Shown here: piece by piece, positions 43,473 through 51,646 of the stretch
How positions within the stretch are numbered: the stretch's first letter is position 1
How the letters are laid out: every line of letters starts with the position of its first letter
Program-made: the position numbers and the translations under genes
Notes under the pieces: generated by a model
What the model was told of the DNA's origin: nothing
The model's input: only the letters and a program-made list of their open reading frames with translations
The model's database searches: none
NCBI RefSeq assembly: GCF_012844225.1
Contig: NZ_JABAGQ010000010.1
Span: 108,636-172,635 of the forward strand
DNA from: Rhodococcus sp. 105337
GTDB taxonomy: Bacteria; Actinomycetota; Actinomycetes; Mycobacteriales; Mycobacteriaceae
DNA: 64,000 bases
Direction of reading: 5' to 3'

Positions 43473-45941
43473 ATGGATCTCCTTGCCCAAGCTCAGTGGG
43501 TATGCACCGCTGTGGAGCCAGGTTCCGTCGGCCACCCCGACGAACTCGACGCGCTCGACCAGTGGCTACCGGTATCCGTCCCGGGCACCGCGGCGGGAGC
43601 CATCCGCGACGCGAACGGGGTGGACGCGGCACGACAGGCGCAGACCGACGCGAGCGACTGGTGGTTCGTCACCGACGTGCCCGCGCGCGGACGCGGGCCG
43701 TGGCGCCTGTCCTTCGACGGCCTCGCCACCGAGGCGGAGATCTGGGTGGGATCGCAGCGTGTCGCGGTATCGGAGTCGATGTTCGTCCCGCTCGTCGTGG
43801 TCCTCGACGAACTGCCTGGATCGGCTCGAATCGCCCTCCGCTTCCCGTCTCTCGACGCGGCACTGAAGACACGGCGGCCCCGTGGCCGGTGGCGCTCGTC
43901 GTTGATCTCCGCCCAGGGTCTTCGCTGGTTCCGCACGACACTCATCGGCCGCGCACCCGTATTCGGTGGGGTGCCCGCTCCGGTCGGGCCCTGGCGGCCG
44001 GTCCGACTCCTCGACGGCACCGACCCCGTGACAATCTCCCGTCGCGTCCACACGCATCTGGACGGGAGCGACGGCGTGGTGGAGATCGAAGTCGTGCTCG
44101 CCGGACCCGCGGTGACATCGGCCCTCGTCACGGTGGATGAGCAGGAAGCCCGCGCGGAAATCGTCTCCCGACAGGACCGTTCGCAACTCGTTCGTGCTCG
44201 CGCCGTGGTACCGAAGGCACGCTTGTGGTGGCCGCATACCCACGGGCAACCGGCCGGGTACAGCGTCGACCTGCACCTCGACGGAAAGGCCCTTCACCTC
44301 GGTTCGGCTGGCTTCCGCTCCGTCACGGCAGACTACGACGACAACCGATTCGCGCTGCAGGTCAACGGGATCGACGTGTTCTGTCGCGGCATCGTGTGGA
44401 CACCCTCCGATCCGATCGGGCTGAACACACCGCGGGAGGCACGGCGAGTGCTCGAGCGGTGCGTCGATGCCGGCATCAACATGATCCGGATCCCCGGGAC
44501 CACTGTGTACGAACGCGACGACTTCTATTCGGACTGTGCAGAACTGGGAATCATGGTGTGGCAGGACGTCATGCTGGCCACGACCGACCCGCCCGACGAC
44601 GTAGGGTTCCGCACGTTGCTCGAGGAAGAGTTGCGGTCGTTCGCGCTGAGGCACTCGGGCAACCCCGCACTCGTCGTGCTGTGCGGTGGGAGCGAAACGG
44701 AGCAGCAGCCGGCCATGCTCGGAGTGCAGCGAGCGGTCATCCCCGCCATCGACGACGTGCTTCCGGCGATCGCGGACGCGGTCGCTCCGGGAGTCGTCTG
44801 GGTGTCGTCGTCACCCTCCGCGCCTCCGGGCTCGGACGCACTGCCGATCGATGTGAGTTCCGGTGTGGCGCATTACTTCGGGGTCGGAGGTTATCGTCGG
44901 CCACTCTCCGATGTGCGTGCGGCAGGCGTGCGGTTCGCCGCCGAATGTCTCGCCTTCTCGATTCCTCCCGGAAACGACGCTGTCGAGGCGGCATTCGGCA
45001 GTGTGGCCGTCGCGGGTCACCACCCGGCGTGGAAGGCCGCAGTTCCGCGCGACAACGGGGCGTCGTGGGATTTTGAGGATGTTCGGGATCACTACGTGCG
45101 CAGTCTATTCGGCGCCGATCCCGCAGCCGAGCGTTGGTCCGACCCCGAACGCTACCTCGATCTCGGACGTGCCGCCGTATGCGAAGCCTTCACCGAAGTC
45201 CTCCAGCACTGGCGTCGGCCGGACTCCGGTTGCCGGGGCGCTCTGGTGCTGGCGGCCCGGGATCTGGAACCGGGTGCCGGATGGGGTGTCCTCGACCATG
45301 CAGGTGTCCCGAAAGCTCCGTGGTTCGTCCTGCGCCGCGTGTTCGCGCCTGTCACAGCCCTTCTCGTCGACGACGGGCTGGACGGGTTACGGGTCCTGGT
45401 GTTCAACGACACCGACCGTCCGCTCGCCGCCACTCTGCACCTCCGTTCCCACACCGCCGCGGGTGTCGTCTCGACCGACATCACAGTGCCGCTGACACTC
45501 GCTGCCCACGACGCGCACATTCTGTCGTGGAACGTAGTCACCGGAGGTTTCGCGGACGTGAACCACGCATATCGTTTCGGGACAAAAGCATTCGATGCTG
45601 CCTCCGTCCGGTTGGTCGACGCGTCCGGCGTCGTGCTCGCCGAGAATGTCCATCTCATCGGGGGCGCCGCCCGTCCCGTCGAGCGCAACATCGGCCTGAG
45701 GGCGACCGCGCACCGATCCGCGAACGGGTGGTCGGTCACGGTGGACACCGACGGCGCTGCTCAATACGTGCGGCTGAACGTGGCCGGGTTCGACGCAACC
45801 GATTCGTGGTTTCATCTGCCCCCCGGTGGTTCTCGCACGGTTCCCCTGCGACCGGCCGGTCTCGCGGATCGGCCGACAGGCCGAGTGGCAGCACTCAATT
45901 CGGCGGTGACCGCTCCCATATGCGCAGGTGACGGCAGGTAG
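43473..45941 (+). CDS. glycoside hydrolase family 2 (beta-mannosidase-like) protein
   Basis: An 822-residue GH2 enzyme. An N-terminal sugar-binding jelly roll (about 1-190) and immunoglobulin-like domain precede a TIM barrel (about 290-560), with two further beta domains after it. The probable acid/base is E408 in CGGSETEQ, aligned with the CGNNENE of beta-mannosidases, and the nucleophile is E491 in RFAAECLAF. Catalytic residues are thus kept although flanking residues differ. No signal peptide is seen, so it acts in the cytoplasm. It starts 15 bases after DUF1839. Confidence 0.75.
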   Translation: MDLLAQAQWVCTAVEPGSVGHPDELDALDQWLPVSVPGTAAGAIRDANGVDAARQAQTDASDWWFVTDVPARGRGPWRLSFDGLATEAEIWVGSQRVAVSESMFVPLVVVLDELPGSARIALRFPSLDAALKTRRPRGRWRSSLISAQGLRWFRTTLIGRAPVFGGVPAPVGPWRPVRLLDGTDPVTISRRVHTHLDGSDGVVEIEVVLAGPAVTSALVTVDEQEARAEIVSRQDRSQLVRARAVVPKARLWWPHTHGQPAGYSVDLHLDGKALHLGSAGFRSVTADYDDNRFALQVNGIDVFCRGIVWTPSDPIGLNTPREARRVLERCVDAGINMIRIPGTTVYERDDFYSDCAELGIMVWQDVMLATTDPPDDVGFRTLLEEELRSFALRHSGNPALVVLCGGSETEQQPAMLGVQRAVIPAIDDVLPAIADAVAPGVVWVSSSPSAPPGSDALPIDVSSGVAHYFGVGGYRRPLSDVRAAGVRFAAECLAFSIPPGNDAVEAAFGSVAVAGHHPAWKAAVPRDNGASWDFEDVRDHYVRSLFGADPAAERWSDPERYLDLGRAAVCEAFTEVLQHWRRPDSGCRGALVLAARDLEPGAGWGVLDHAGVPKAPWFVLRRVFAPVTALLVDDGLDGLRVLVFNDTDRPLAATLHLRSHTAAGVVSTDITVPLTLAAHDAHILSWNVVTGGFADVNHAYRFGTKAFDAASVRLVDASGVVLAENVHLIGGAARPVERNIGLRATAHRSANGWSVTVDTDGAAQYVRLNVAGFDATDSWFHLPPGGSRTVPLRPAGLADRPTGRVAALNSAVTAPICAGDGR

Positions 45942-46115
45942 GTGCTCGTCCGGGGCGCTGGCACCGGAGGCGACACGAGAACGCCGCGGAAACCCGCGCG
46001 TGCGTTGCGCACGTCGAAGGGGTATATGTATTCGCAAGGGGGGTCGCACACCCGTCGAGTCGATGCGCGACGGTGTTCGGTAGCGCCTTCCTCCCCGTTT
46101 CCGAGAGGAGTCGAA

Positions 46116-46277
46116 GTGTCTATTCGATCCACATCCAACATGTCGCCGGTGCGTAGGGAGCAGCCCAGGCCTGCCCGGCGGGTCGAACAGGATGGGCCCT
46201 CGTTCACCGAGGTCGTCCACTCCCGGTTGTTCTCCAACTATGTGCCGCCCCGAGGAGAAGCGCACCGGATCGTCTGA
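46116..46277 (+). CDS. 53-residue hypothetical protein
   Basis: GTG at 46116 is five bases after agaggag (46104-46110), a strong ribosome site, and opens a 53-codon frame. The peptide is basic in the middle and ends FTEVVHSRLFSNYVPPRGEAHRIV. The family is not recognised. A TATATGT -10-like element lies about 90 bases upstream. It is followed 32 bases later by the MDR reductase. The larger apparent frame from 45942 is not supported. Confidence 0.45.
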   Translation: MSIRSTSNMSPVRREQPRPARRVEQDGPSFTEVVHSRLFSNYVPPRGEAHRIV

Positions 46278-46309
46278 GGCCGCCGGGCGATGTGCGGCAC
46301 ACTGGAGTG

Positions 46310-47347
46310 ATGAGTGCATCCACGTCAGCCCAGAGCACCCGCATCGTTCTCGCCTCGCGCCCGGACGCCACACCCACCACCGACAACTTTCGCACCGAGG
46401 TCGTGGACCTGCCGGAGGTCGGCGAGGGACAGCTCCTCGTGCGGGTCGTCTATCTGTCGCTCGATCCGTATATGCGGGGACGGATGAGTACTGCCAAGTC
46501 GTACGCCCCGCCCGTCGAACTCGGTGACGTCATGGTGGCGGGCACCGTCTGTCAGGTCGTCGAGTCCCGCGCCGCCGACATTGCCGCCGGCGACTATGTG
46601 CTGGCGGGCGCCGGATGGCAGTCGCACGCGGTGGTCGACGCCGGGGCAGTGCGGAAGCTCGATCCGGCGGCGGCCCCGATCTCGACCGCGGTCGGTGTGC
46701 TCGGGATGCCCGGATTCACAGCGTATTCCGGACTGCTGAAGATCGGGCAGCCGAAGCCCGGGGAGACGGTGGCGGTGGCGGCCGCCACGGGCCCGGTGGG
46801 ATCGGCGGTGGGTCAGATCGCGAAGCTGAAGGGCGCGAGGGCAGTAGGTATCGCGGGTGGCCCCGAGAAGTGCCGCGCACTGACCGAAGAATTCGGGTTC
46901 GACGTCGCCTTGGATCATCGCGATCCCGACTTCGCGCAGAAGCTGAAGGACGCCGTCCCCGAGGGTATCGACGTGTATTTCGAGAACGTCGGCGGCGCGG
47001 TGCAGGACGCGGTGTGGCCGTTGCTCAACACCTACGCCCGAATCCCGGTGTGTGGACTGGTCGCGCAGTACAACGGCGCTGTCGAGGAGCGGGCAGACCG
47101 CCTGCCGAGGTTCTTCTCGTCGGTGCTGACCAAGAGCCTCACGATCCGGGGCTTCATCCAGACCGAGTTCGTCAAGGAGATGTACGGCGACTTCCTGCGC
47201 GATGCCTCGGCCTGGGTTCGCGACGGATCGTTGAAGTACCGGGAGGACATCGTCGACGGCCTGGAGAACGCACCGGCGGCGTTCATCGGGATGCTCGAGG
47301 GAAAGAACTTCGGAAAGATGCTGGTGCGCGTGGCACCCGAAGAGTAA
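46310..47347 (+). CDS. MDR-family NADP-dependent oxidoreductase (zinc-free, PTGR/CurA-like)
   Basis: A 345-residue medium-chain dehydrogenase without zinc ligands. Typical parts are LSLDPYMRGRMS near residue 57, the NADP-binding ATGPVGSAVGQIAKLKGARAVGIAGG (about 160-185), the GIDVYFENVGG loop and the C-terminal LKYREDIVDGLENAPAAFIGMLEGKNFGKMLV. Enzymes of this group reduce alpha,beta-unsaturated carbonyls. The ATG at 46310 follows tggag. It converges on the DoxX gene with a 6-base gap. Confidence 0.88.
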   Translation: MSASTSAQSTRIVLASRPDATPTTDNFRTEVVDLPEVGEGQLLVRVVYLSLDPYMRGRMSTAKSYAPPVELGDVMVAGTVCQVVESRAADIAAGDYVLAGAGWQSHAVVDAGAVRKLDPAAAPISTAVGVLGMPGFTAYSGLLKIGQPKPGETVAVAAATGPVGSAVGQIAKLKGARAVGIAGGPEKCRALTEEFGFDVALDHRDPDFAQKLKDAVPEGIDVYFENVGGAVQDAVWPLLNTYARIPVCGLVAQYNGAVEERADRLPRFFSSVLTKSLTIRGFIQTEFVKEMYGDFLRDASAWVRDGSLKYREDIVDGLENAPAAFIGMLEGKNFGKMLVRVAPEE

Positions 47348-47353
47348 GCGGGG

Positions 47354-47770
47354 TCAGCGGCGCGGCGTGCCGGTGCTCCAGAGCGCCCAGAGGATGAGCA
47401 CCGGCTGGAAGAACAGCCTCACCAGGCGCTTCCGGTCGGTGTCGAGCCCGAACGCGCTGCGCCGCCCGCGGTACTGCGCAAGATTTCCCGGAAAGACCGC
47501 CGCGAAGAACAAGGCGGCGATCCGGCCCACCCGGACCCGGTCGCGACCGAGGACGGCCAGCCCCGCGCCGAGCATGATCTCCACTCCTCCGGATGCCATG
47601 ACCACCCCGTCCTTGTCCATGGGCACCCAGTCGGGCACCTGGGCCTGGAAGTCCTTACGGCCCCAGAACAGGTGACTCAGACCCGCGAAGACCAGTGCGG
47701 CGGCGAGCAGGAGTCGCGCGGCCGTACGGGGGCGTGTGGTGGGCGGTGTGTCCGTCCGAAGATCACTCAT
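47354..47770 (-). CDS. DoxX-family membrane protein
   Basis: A 138-residue protein with about four helices of the DoxX/DUF4267 type. It has RLLLAAALVFAGLSHLFWGR at the start, GGVEIMLGAGLAVLG in the middle and PVLILWALW at the end. Related proteins contribute to thiol-redox membrane complexes in mycobacteria; the role here is unknown. It lies immediately downstream of the thiolase on the same strand, with a 39-base gap. Confidence 0.75.
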   Translation of the reverse strand: MSDLRTDTPPTTRPRTAARLLLAAALVFAGLSHLFWGRKDFQAQVPDWVPMDKDGVVMASGGVEIMLGAGLAVLGRDRVRVGRIAALFFAAVFPGNLAQYRGRRSAFGLDTDRKRLVRLFFQPVLILWALWSTGTPRR

Positions 47771-47809
47771 GCCCCGATGCTACGGAGCGCGACCGCGCTC
47801 GTGGCCGGA

Positions 47810-49021
47810 TCAACCGATGCGTTCGAAGACCGCTGCGAGTCCCTGCCCGCCCCCGATACACATCGTTTCCAGGCCGTAGCGGCCCTCCCGCCGGTCGAGT
47901 TCGCGCAGCAGAGTGGTGAGGATGCGAGCGCCCGTCGCCCCGACCGGATGGCCGAGCGAAATACCCGATCCGTGCGGGTTCAGCCGCGGATCGTCCGGCT
48001 CGAGCCCCCACACGCGCATGACCGCCAGCGCCTGTGCGGCGAAGGCTTCGTTGAGCTCGATGACGTCCATGTCGGCGAGTGTCAGGCCGAGGCGGCCGAG
48101 CGCCTTCTCCGTGGCAGGGACCGGGCCGATTCCCATCGTCCGTGGCGGGACACCGGCGACGGCCCAGCTGGCGAGCCGCGCGAGCGGACGCAGTCCGAGC
48201 TTCGATGCCTTCTCCGCGGTGGTGACCACCGCGAGCGCGGCACCGTCGTTCTGGCCGCTGGCATTACCGGCGGTCACCGTGGCATCCGGATCTATCCTGC
48301 CGCGGATCGGGCGCAGCTTCGCGAGTCCCTCGAGGGTCGTGTCCGCGCGCGGATGCTCGTCGGTGTCGACGGTGATCGGATCGCCCTTGCGCTGGGGAAC
48401 GCGCACCGGGACGATCTCCTCCGCGAAGATTCCGTTCTTCTGTGCGGCAACCGCGCGGTGGTGCGACTGCACGGCAAGCGCGTCCTGGTCCTCGCGACTG
48501 AGAGAGAATTCGGCGCGCAGGTTCTCGGCGGTCTCGATCATGCCGCCGGGCACGGGGAAATCGCGACCGCCGGCGGTCACGCGGGCACGCGCGAGCCGGT
48601 CGTTGAGGGCGACTGCCTCTCCCTTCACGCCCCAGCGCATTCCGGTCGCGTAGAACTCGGCCTGGCTCATCGACTCCGCGCCGCCCGCCAGGACGAGGTC
48701 GCTGCCGCCGGACTGCACCTGCATCACGGCCTGGAGCACCGCCTGGAGCCCGGAGCCGCAACGACGGTCGACCTGAAGGCCGGGAACATCGACACCCAGG
48801 CCGGAATTCAGCGCGGCGATACGGCCGATGGCAGGGTTCTCACCGCTGGGGGAGGCTTGGCCGACAATCACGTCGTCCACGTCCGATCCCGTGATCCCGG
48901 TGCGAGCCACGAGTTCCCGGATCACGGTCGCGGCAAGGTCTTCGGGTGCGATGTCCTTCAGGACGCCACCGAATCGGCCGACCGGGGTGCGGAGGGGTTC
49001 ACAGATCACTACGTCGTTCAT
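47810..49021 (-). CDS. pcaF: acetyl-CoA acyltransferase / beta-ketoadipyl-CoA thiolase
   Basis: A 403-residue thiolase with nucleophile C88 (DRRCGSGLQ), catalytic H358 (GHPVGATG) and C388 (CIGGGQG). It sits 20 bases downstream of pcaR on the same strand, and the CoA-transferase genes pcaIJ start divergently. This suggests it cleaves beta-ketoadipyl-CoA to acetyl-CoA and succinyl-CoA. By sequence it is a generic acetyl-CoA acyltransferase, so the pcaF name rests mainly on context. The ATG at 49021 follows gaggaa. Confidence 0.75.
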   Translation of the reverse strand: MNDVVICEPLRTPVGRFGGVLKDIAPEDLAATVIRELVARTGITGSDVDDVIVGQASPSGENPAIGRIAALNSGLGVDVPGLQVDRRCGSGLQAVLQAVMQVQSGGSDLVLAGGAESMSQAEFYATGMRWGVKGEAVALNDRLARARVTAGGRDFPVPGGMIETAENLRAEFSLSREDQDALAVQSHHRAVAAQKNGIFAEEIVPVRVPQRKGDPITVDTDEHPRADTTLEGLAKLRPIRGRIDPDATVTAGNASGQNDGAALAVVTTAEKASKLGLRPLARLASWAVAGVPPRTMGIGPVPATEKALGRLGLTLADMDVIELNEAFAAQALAVMRVWGLEPDDPRLNPHGSGISLGHPVGATGARILTTLLRELDRREGRYGLETMCIGGGQGLAAVFERIG

Positions 49022-49041
49022 GGGTTCCTCGGGGTGGTGTC

Positions 49042-49851
49042 TCAGTTGGTGCGGGTGCGGACGAGATCGTGGGAGATTGCTTCTGCGGTCGAGATCAGGG
49101 AGGGGACGAGAACGTCGTGGACGGTGTCGTCCGGGTATCGCCCGGCGTGGGTGGAGATGTTCATCGACGCCACCACCGCACAGGATTCGTCGCGGATGGG
49201 TGCGGCAAGGGAGCGCAGGCCCTCTTCCAGTTCTTGGTCGACGATCGCGTACCCGTCTCTGCGCACCTTCTCGATTTCGGTTCGCAGGTCGTCGACGGTG
49301 GTGAGCGTACGAGACGTCATCGGGGTGAGTTCGGCTCGCGTGAGGTACTTTTCGAGTTCGGAAGGCGACAAGCCCGCGAGGAGTACCCGTCCCATGGATG
49401 TCGCGTGTGCGGGAAACCTGGTTCCCAAGGTGATGGACACCGTCATGATGCGGCGGACGGGCACGCGCGCGATGTAGACGACGTCGTCGCCGTCGAGCAC
49501 CGACACCGAGGTCGACTCGTGGACTTTCTCTGCAAGCATTTCGAGATGGGGCCGTGCGACATCCGGCAGGGACAGTGCCGACAGGTAGCTGTAGCCGAGT
49601 TCGAGCACGCGGGGTGTGAGCCAGAACTGTGAACCGTCGGTACGCACGTAGCCGAGTTCGACCAGTGTCAGCAGAAACCGGCGCGCGGTGGCGCGCGTGA
49701 GGCCGGTCGCCCGTGCAACGTCCGAGAGGGTCTGCCTGGGGTGGTCGGCCCCGAACGCTGTGATCACCGAGAGTCCACGCGCGAGCGATTGGACGTAATC
49801 GGTCGACGCGACGGAACCCTCGCGCGGGTCGTTCAGGTCCGAGGTGCTCAC
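49042..49851 (-). CDS. pcaR: IclR-family regulator PcaR
   Basis: A 269-residue IclR regulator matching PcaR of the beta-ketoadipate pathway. It has VQSLARGLSVITAFG, the helix-turn-helix TLSDVARATGLTRATARRFLLTL and ELGYVRTDG. The effector domain follows, with RFPAHATSMGRVLLA and RDESCAVVASMNIS. It is divergent from pcaIJ across 317 bases and followed by the thiolase, so it probably controls both directions from the palindromes in the gap. The ATG at 49851 is the natural start. Confidence 0.85.
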   Translation of the reverse strand: MSTSDLNDPREGSVASTDYVQSLARGLSVITAFGADHPRQTLSDVARATGLTRATARRFLLTLVELGYVRTDGSQFWLTPRVLELGYSYLSALSLPDVARPHLEMLAEKVHESTSVSVLDGDDVVYIARVPVRRIMTVSITLGTRFPAHATSMGRVLLAGLSPSELEKYLTRAELTPMTSRTLTTVDDLRTEIEKVRRDGYAIVDQELEEGLRSLAAPIRDESCAVVASMNISTHAGRYPDDTVHDVLVPSLISTAEAISHDLVRTRTN

Positions 49852-50168
49852 GAGGCGGCGCCTTTCGAGGAGGAGTCGAGGAACGAGTGTCGCGCGGGAG
49901 ATCCACCGCTGCGGATTTCTGTGCTGACGTGGACCGTCCTGCCGTGCTCTGTGCGCGCGATGTGCTCGACATGCAGCGGGACGGTCATCGGTGGTCTCCT
50001 GCGGGTCGCTGCGGGCAAGCGGGCCGGTTCAGCGTTCGCTATGTGGACGATCGAACGCGATGCGAACAGCGTAGATCCGCCGGAGCGCGACGTGCAAGGC
50101 GCCGCGGAGAGTGTTCACAATGCGAACGCCGGTTCACATTACGCACAATCGGGTCTATTCTGGGATAC
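49852..50168. promoter_or_regulatory. divergent pcaR-pcaI control region with IclR/PcaR boxes
   Basis: GTTCACAATGCGAAC at 50113-50127 is a near-perfect 15-base palindrome. A second similar box GTTCGCTATGTGGAC is at 50034-50048, and GTTCACATTACGCAC at 50132-50146 shares both arms with the PcaR site of pseudomonads as remembered (GTTC...CGCAC). A weaker copy is at 50053-50067. The set lies just before pcaI and is the likely PcaR operator region. The remaining 150 bases near pcaR hold no clear site. Confidence 0.55.
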
Positions 50169-50915
50169 ATGGACAAAGTTGTTGCCTCAGCCGACGAGGC
50201 CGTAGCCGACATCCCCGACGGCGTGACCATCGCTGTGGGCGGGTTCGGCCTGGTCGGAATCCCCGAGATACTCATCACCGCGCTCCTGGAACAGGGCGCC
50301 ACCGATCTCGAGACCGTGAGCAACAACTGCGGCACCGACGGGTTCGGTCTCGGGCTGCTCCTCGAGAAGGGCCGCATCCGGCGCACGATCTCGTCCTATG
50401 TCGGCTCCAACAAGGAGTTCGCCCGTCAGTACCTGTCCGGCGAACTCGAAGTGGAGTTGACGCCCCAGGGCACGCTCGCGGAACGGCTACGTGCCGGAGG
50501 CGCCGGAATCCCCGCATTCTTCACCCCGGCCGGTGTCGGTACCGCCGTCGAAGAGGGCGGCCTGCCGCTGCGCTACGACGGACACGGTCACATCGCCGCC
50601 GCGTCGGAGCCGAAGGAAACCCGCGAATTCGATGGGAAGACCTACGTACTCGAGCGCGGCATCACCGCTGATTACGCTCTCGTCCACGCGTGGAAGGGCG
50701 ACCGCCACGGCAATCTGGTCTACCGCGCCAGCGCCCGAAACTTCAATCCGCCCGCCGCGGCCTCCGGCCGCATCACCATCGCGCAGGTCGAGCACCTCGT
50801 GGAGCCGGGCGAACTCGACCCCAACGAAATCCACACACCAGGCATCCACGTTCAGCGTGTGGTGCACGTCGGCCCGGTCGAGGTCGGCATCGAGAATCGG
50901 ACGGTGCGAGCATGA
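50169..50915 (+). CDS. pcaI: 3-oxoadipate (3-oxoacid) CoA-transferase subunit A
   Basis: A 248-residue alpha subunit of a class I CoA transferase. The glycine-rich [13 protein letters not shown] is near the start, with [14 protein letters not shown] and [45 protein letters not shown] following. With PcaJ it activates beta-ketoadipate using succinyl-CoA. The sequence also resembles acetoacetate-type ScoA, so the substrate depends on context (PcaR). The ATG at 50169 has only a weak ribosome site. Confidence 0.8.
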   Translation: MDKVVASADEAVADIPDGVTIAVGGFGLVGIPEILITALLEQGATDLETVSNNCGTDGFGLGLLLEKGRIRRTISSYVGSNKEFARQYLSGELEVELTPQGTLAERLRAGGAGIPAFFTPAGVGTAVEEGGLPLRYDGHGHIAAASEPKETREFDGKTYVLERGITADYALVHAWKGDRHGNLVYRASARNFNPPAAASGRITIAQVEHLVEPGELDPNEIHTPGIHVQRVVHVGPVEVGIENRTVRA

Positions 50916-51559
50916 CCCAGGCAGATATCCGCAGGCTCACCCGTCAGGAGATGGCGGCCCGTGTGGCACGGGAACTGTCCGACGGTCAGTACGTCAATCT
51001 CGGTATCGGCATGCCCACGCTGGTGCCGAACTACCTCGATCCCGATATCGAGGTCATCCTGCACTCGGAGAACGGCGTGCTCGGCGTCGGCCCGTACCCG
51101 ACCGAAGAAGAACTCGACCCGGAACTCATCAACGCCGGCAAGGAAACCATCACGGCTGTTCCCGGTGCGTCGTACTTCGACTCCGCGGCCTCCTTCGGAA
51201 TGATCCGCGGTGGCCGGATCGACGTCGCGGTTCTCGGGGCCATGCAGGTCTCGGCGAAGGGTGACATCGCGAACTGGATGGTGCCCGGCGCGATGGTCAA
51301 GGGGATGGGCGGCGCGATGGACCTGGTCCACGGCGCCAAGCGCGTCATCGTCATGATGGAGCACGTCACCAAGAAGGGCGACCCGAAGATTCTCGAGGAG
51401 TGCACACTGCCCCTCACCGGGCGGCATTGCGTCCAGCGCATCATCACCGACATGGCCGTCATCGATGTCACCGACGCGGGTCTGGTGCTCGTCGACACCG
51501 CTCCCGGAGTGACCGTGGACGACGTGCTCGCCGCCACCGCCGCGCCTCTCGCCGTCTAG
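50912..51559 (+). CDS. pcaJ: 3-oxoadipate (3-oxoacid) CoA-transferase subunit B
   Basis: A 215-residue beta subunit with the active-site glutamate E53 in [11 protein letters not shown], the SENG motif of class I CoA transferases. [14 protein letters not shown] precedes it, and [27 protein letters not shown] and the late [17 protein letters not shown] follow. It overlaps pcaI by four bases (ATGA), so the two subunits are co-translated. As with pcaI, acetoacetate is an alternative substrate. Confidence 0.82.
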   Translation: MTQADIRRLTRQEMAARVARELSDGQYVNLGIGMPTLVPNYLDPDIEVILHSENGVLGVGPYPTEEELDPELINAGKETITAVPGASYFDSAASFGMIRGGRIDVAVLGAMQVSAKGDIANWMVPGAMVKGMGGAMDLVHGAKRVIVMMEHVTKKGDPKILEECTLPLTGRHCVQRIITDMAVIDVTDAGLVLVDTAPGVTVDDVLAATAAPLAV

Positions 51560-51646
51560 GGTCTCCCGCCCGGTGGGACACGACGCTCCCGCCCCCGCGT
51601 GCCGGACGGTTAGCATCTGCCGACGCCGGACCGACGGAGGAACGCA

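Noticed and set aside
47672..49477. 601-codon open frame on the plus strand
   Set aside because: It is antisense to the thiolase and pcaR, which carry clear catalytic and helix-turn-helix motifs.
50169..51559. scoAB (acetoacetate CoA-transferase) as first-choice name
   Set aside because: Sequence resembles it, but divergent PcaR and the thiolase favour beta-ketoadipate; kept as an alternative in the entries.
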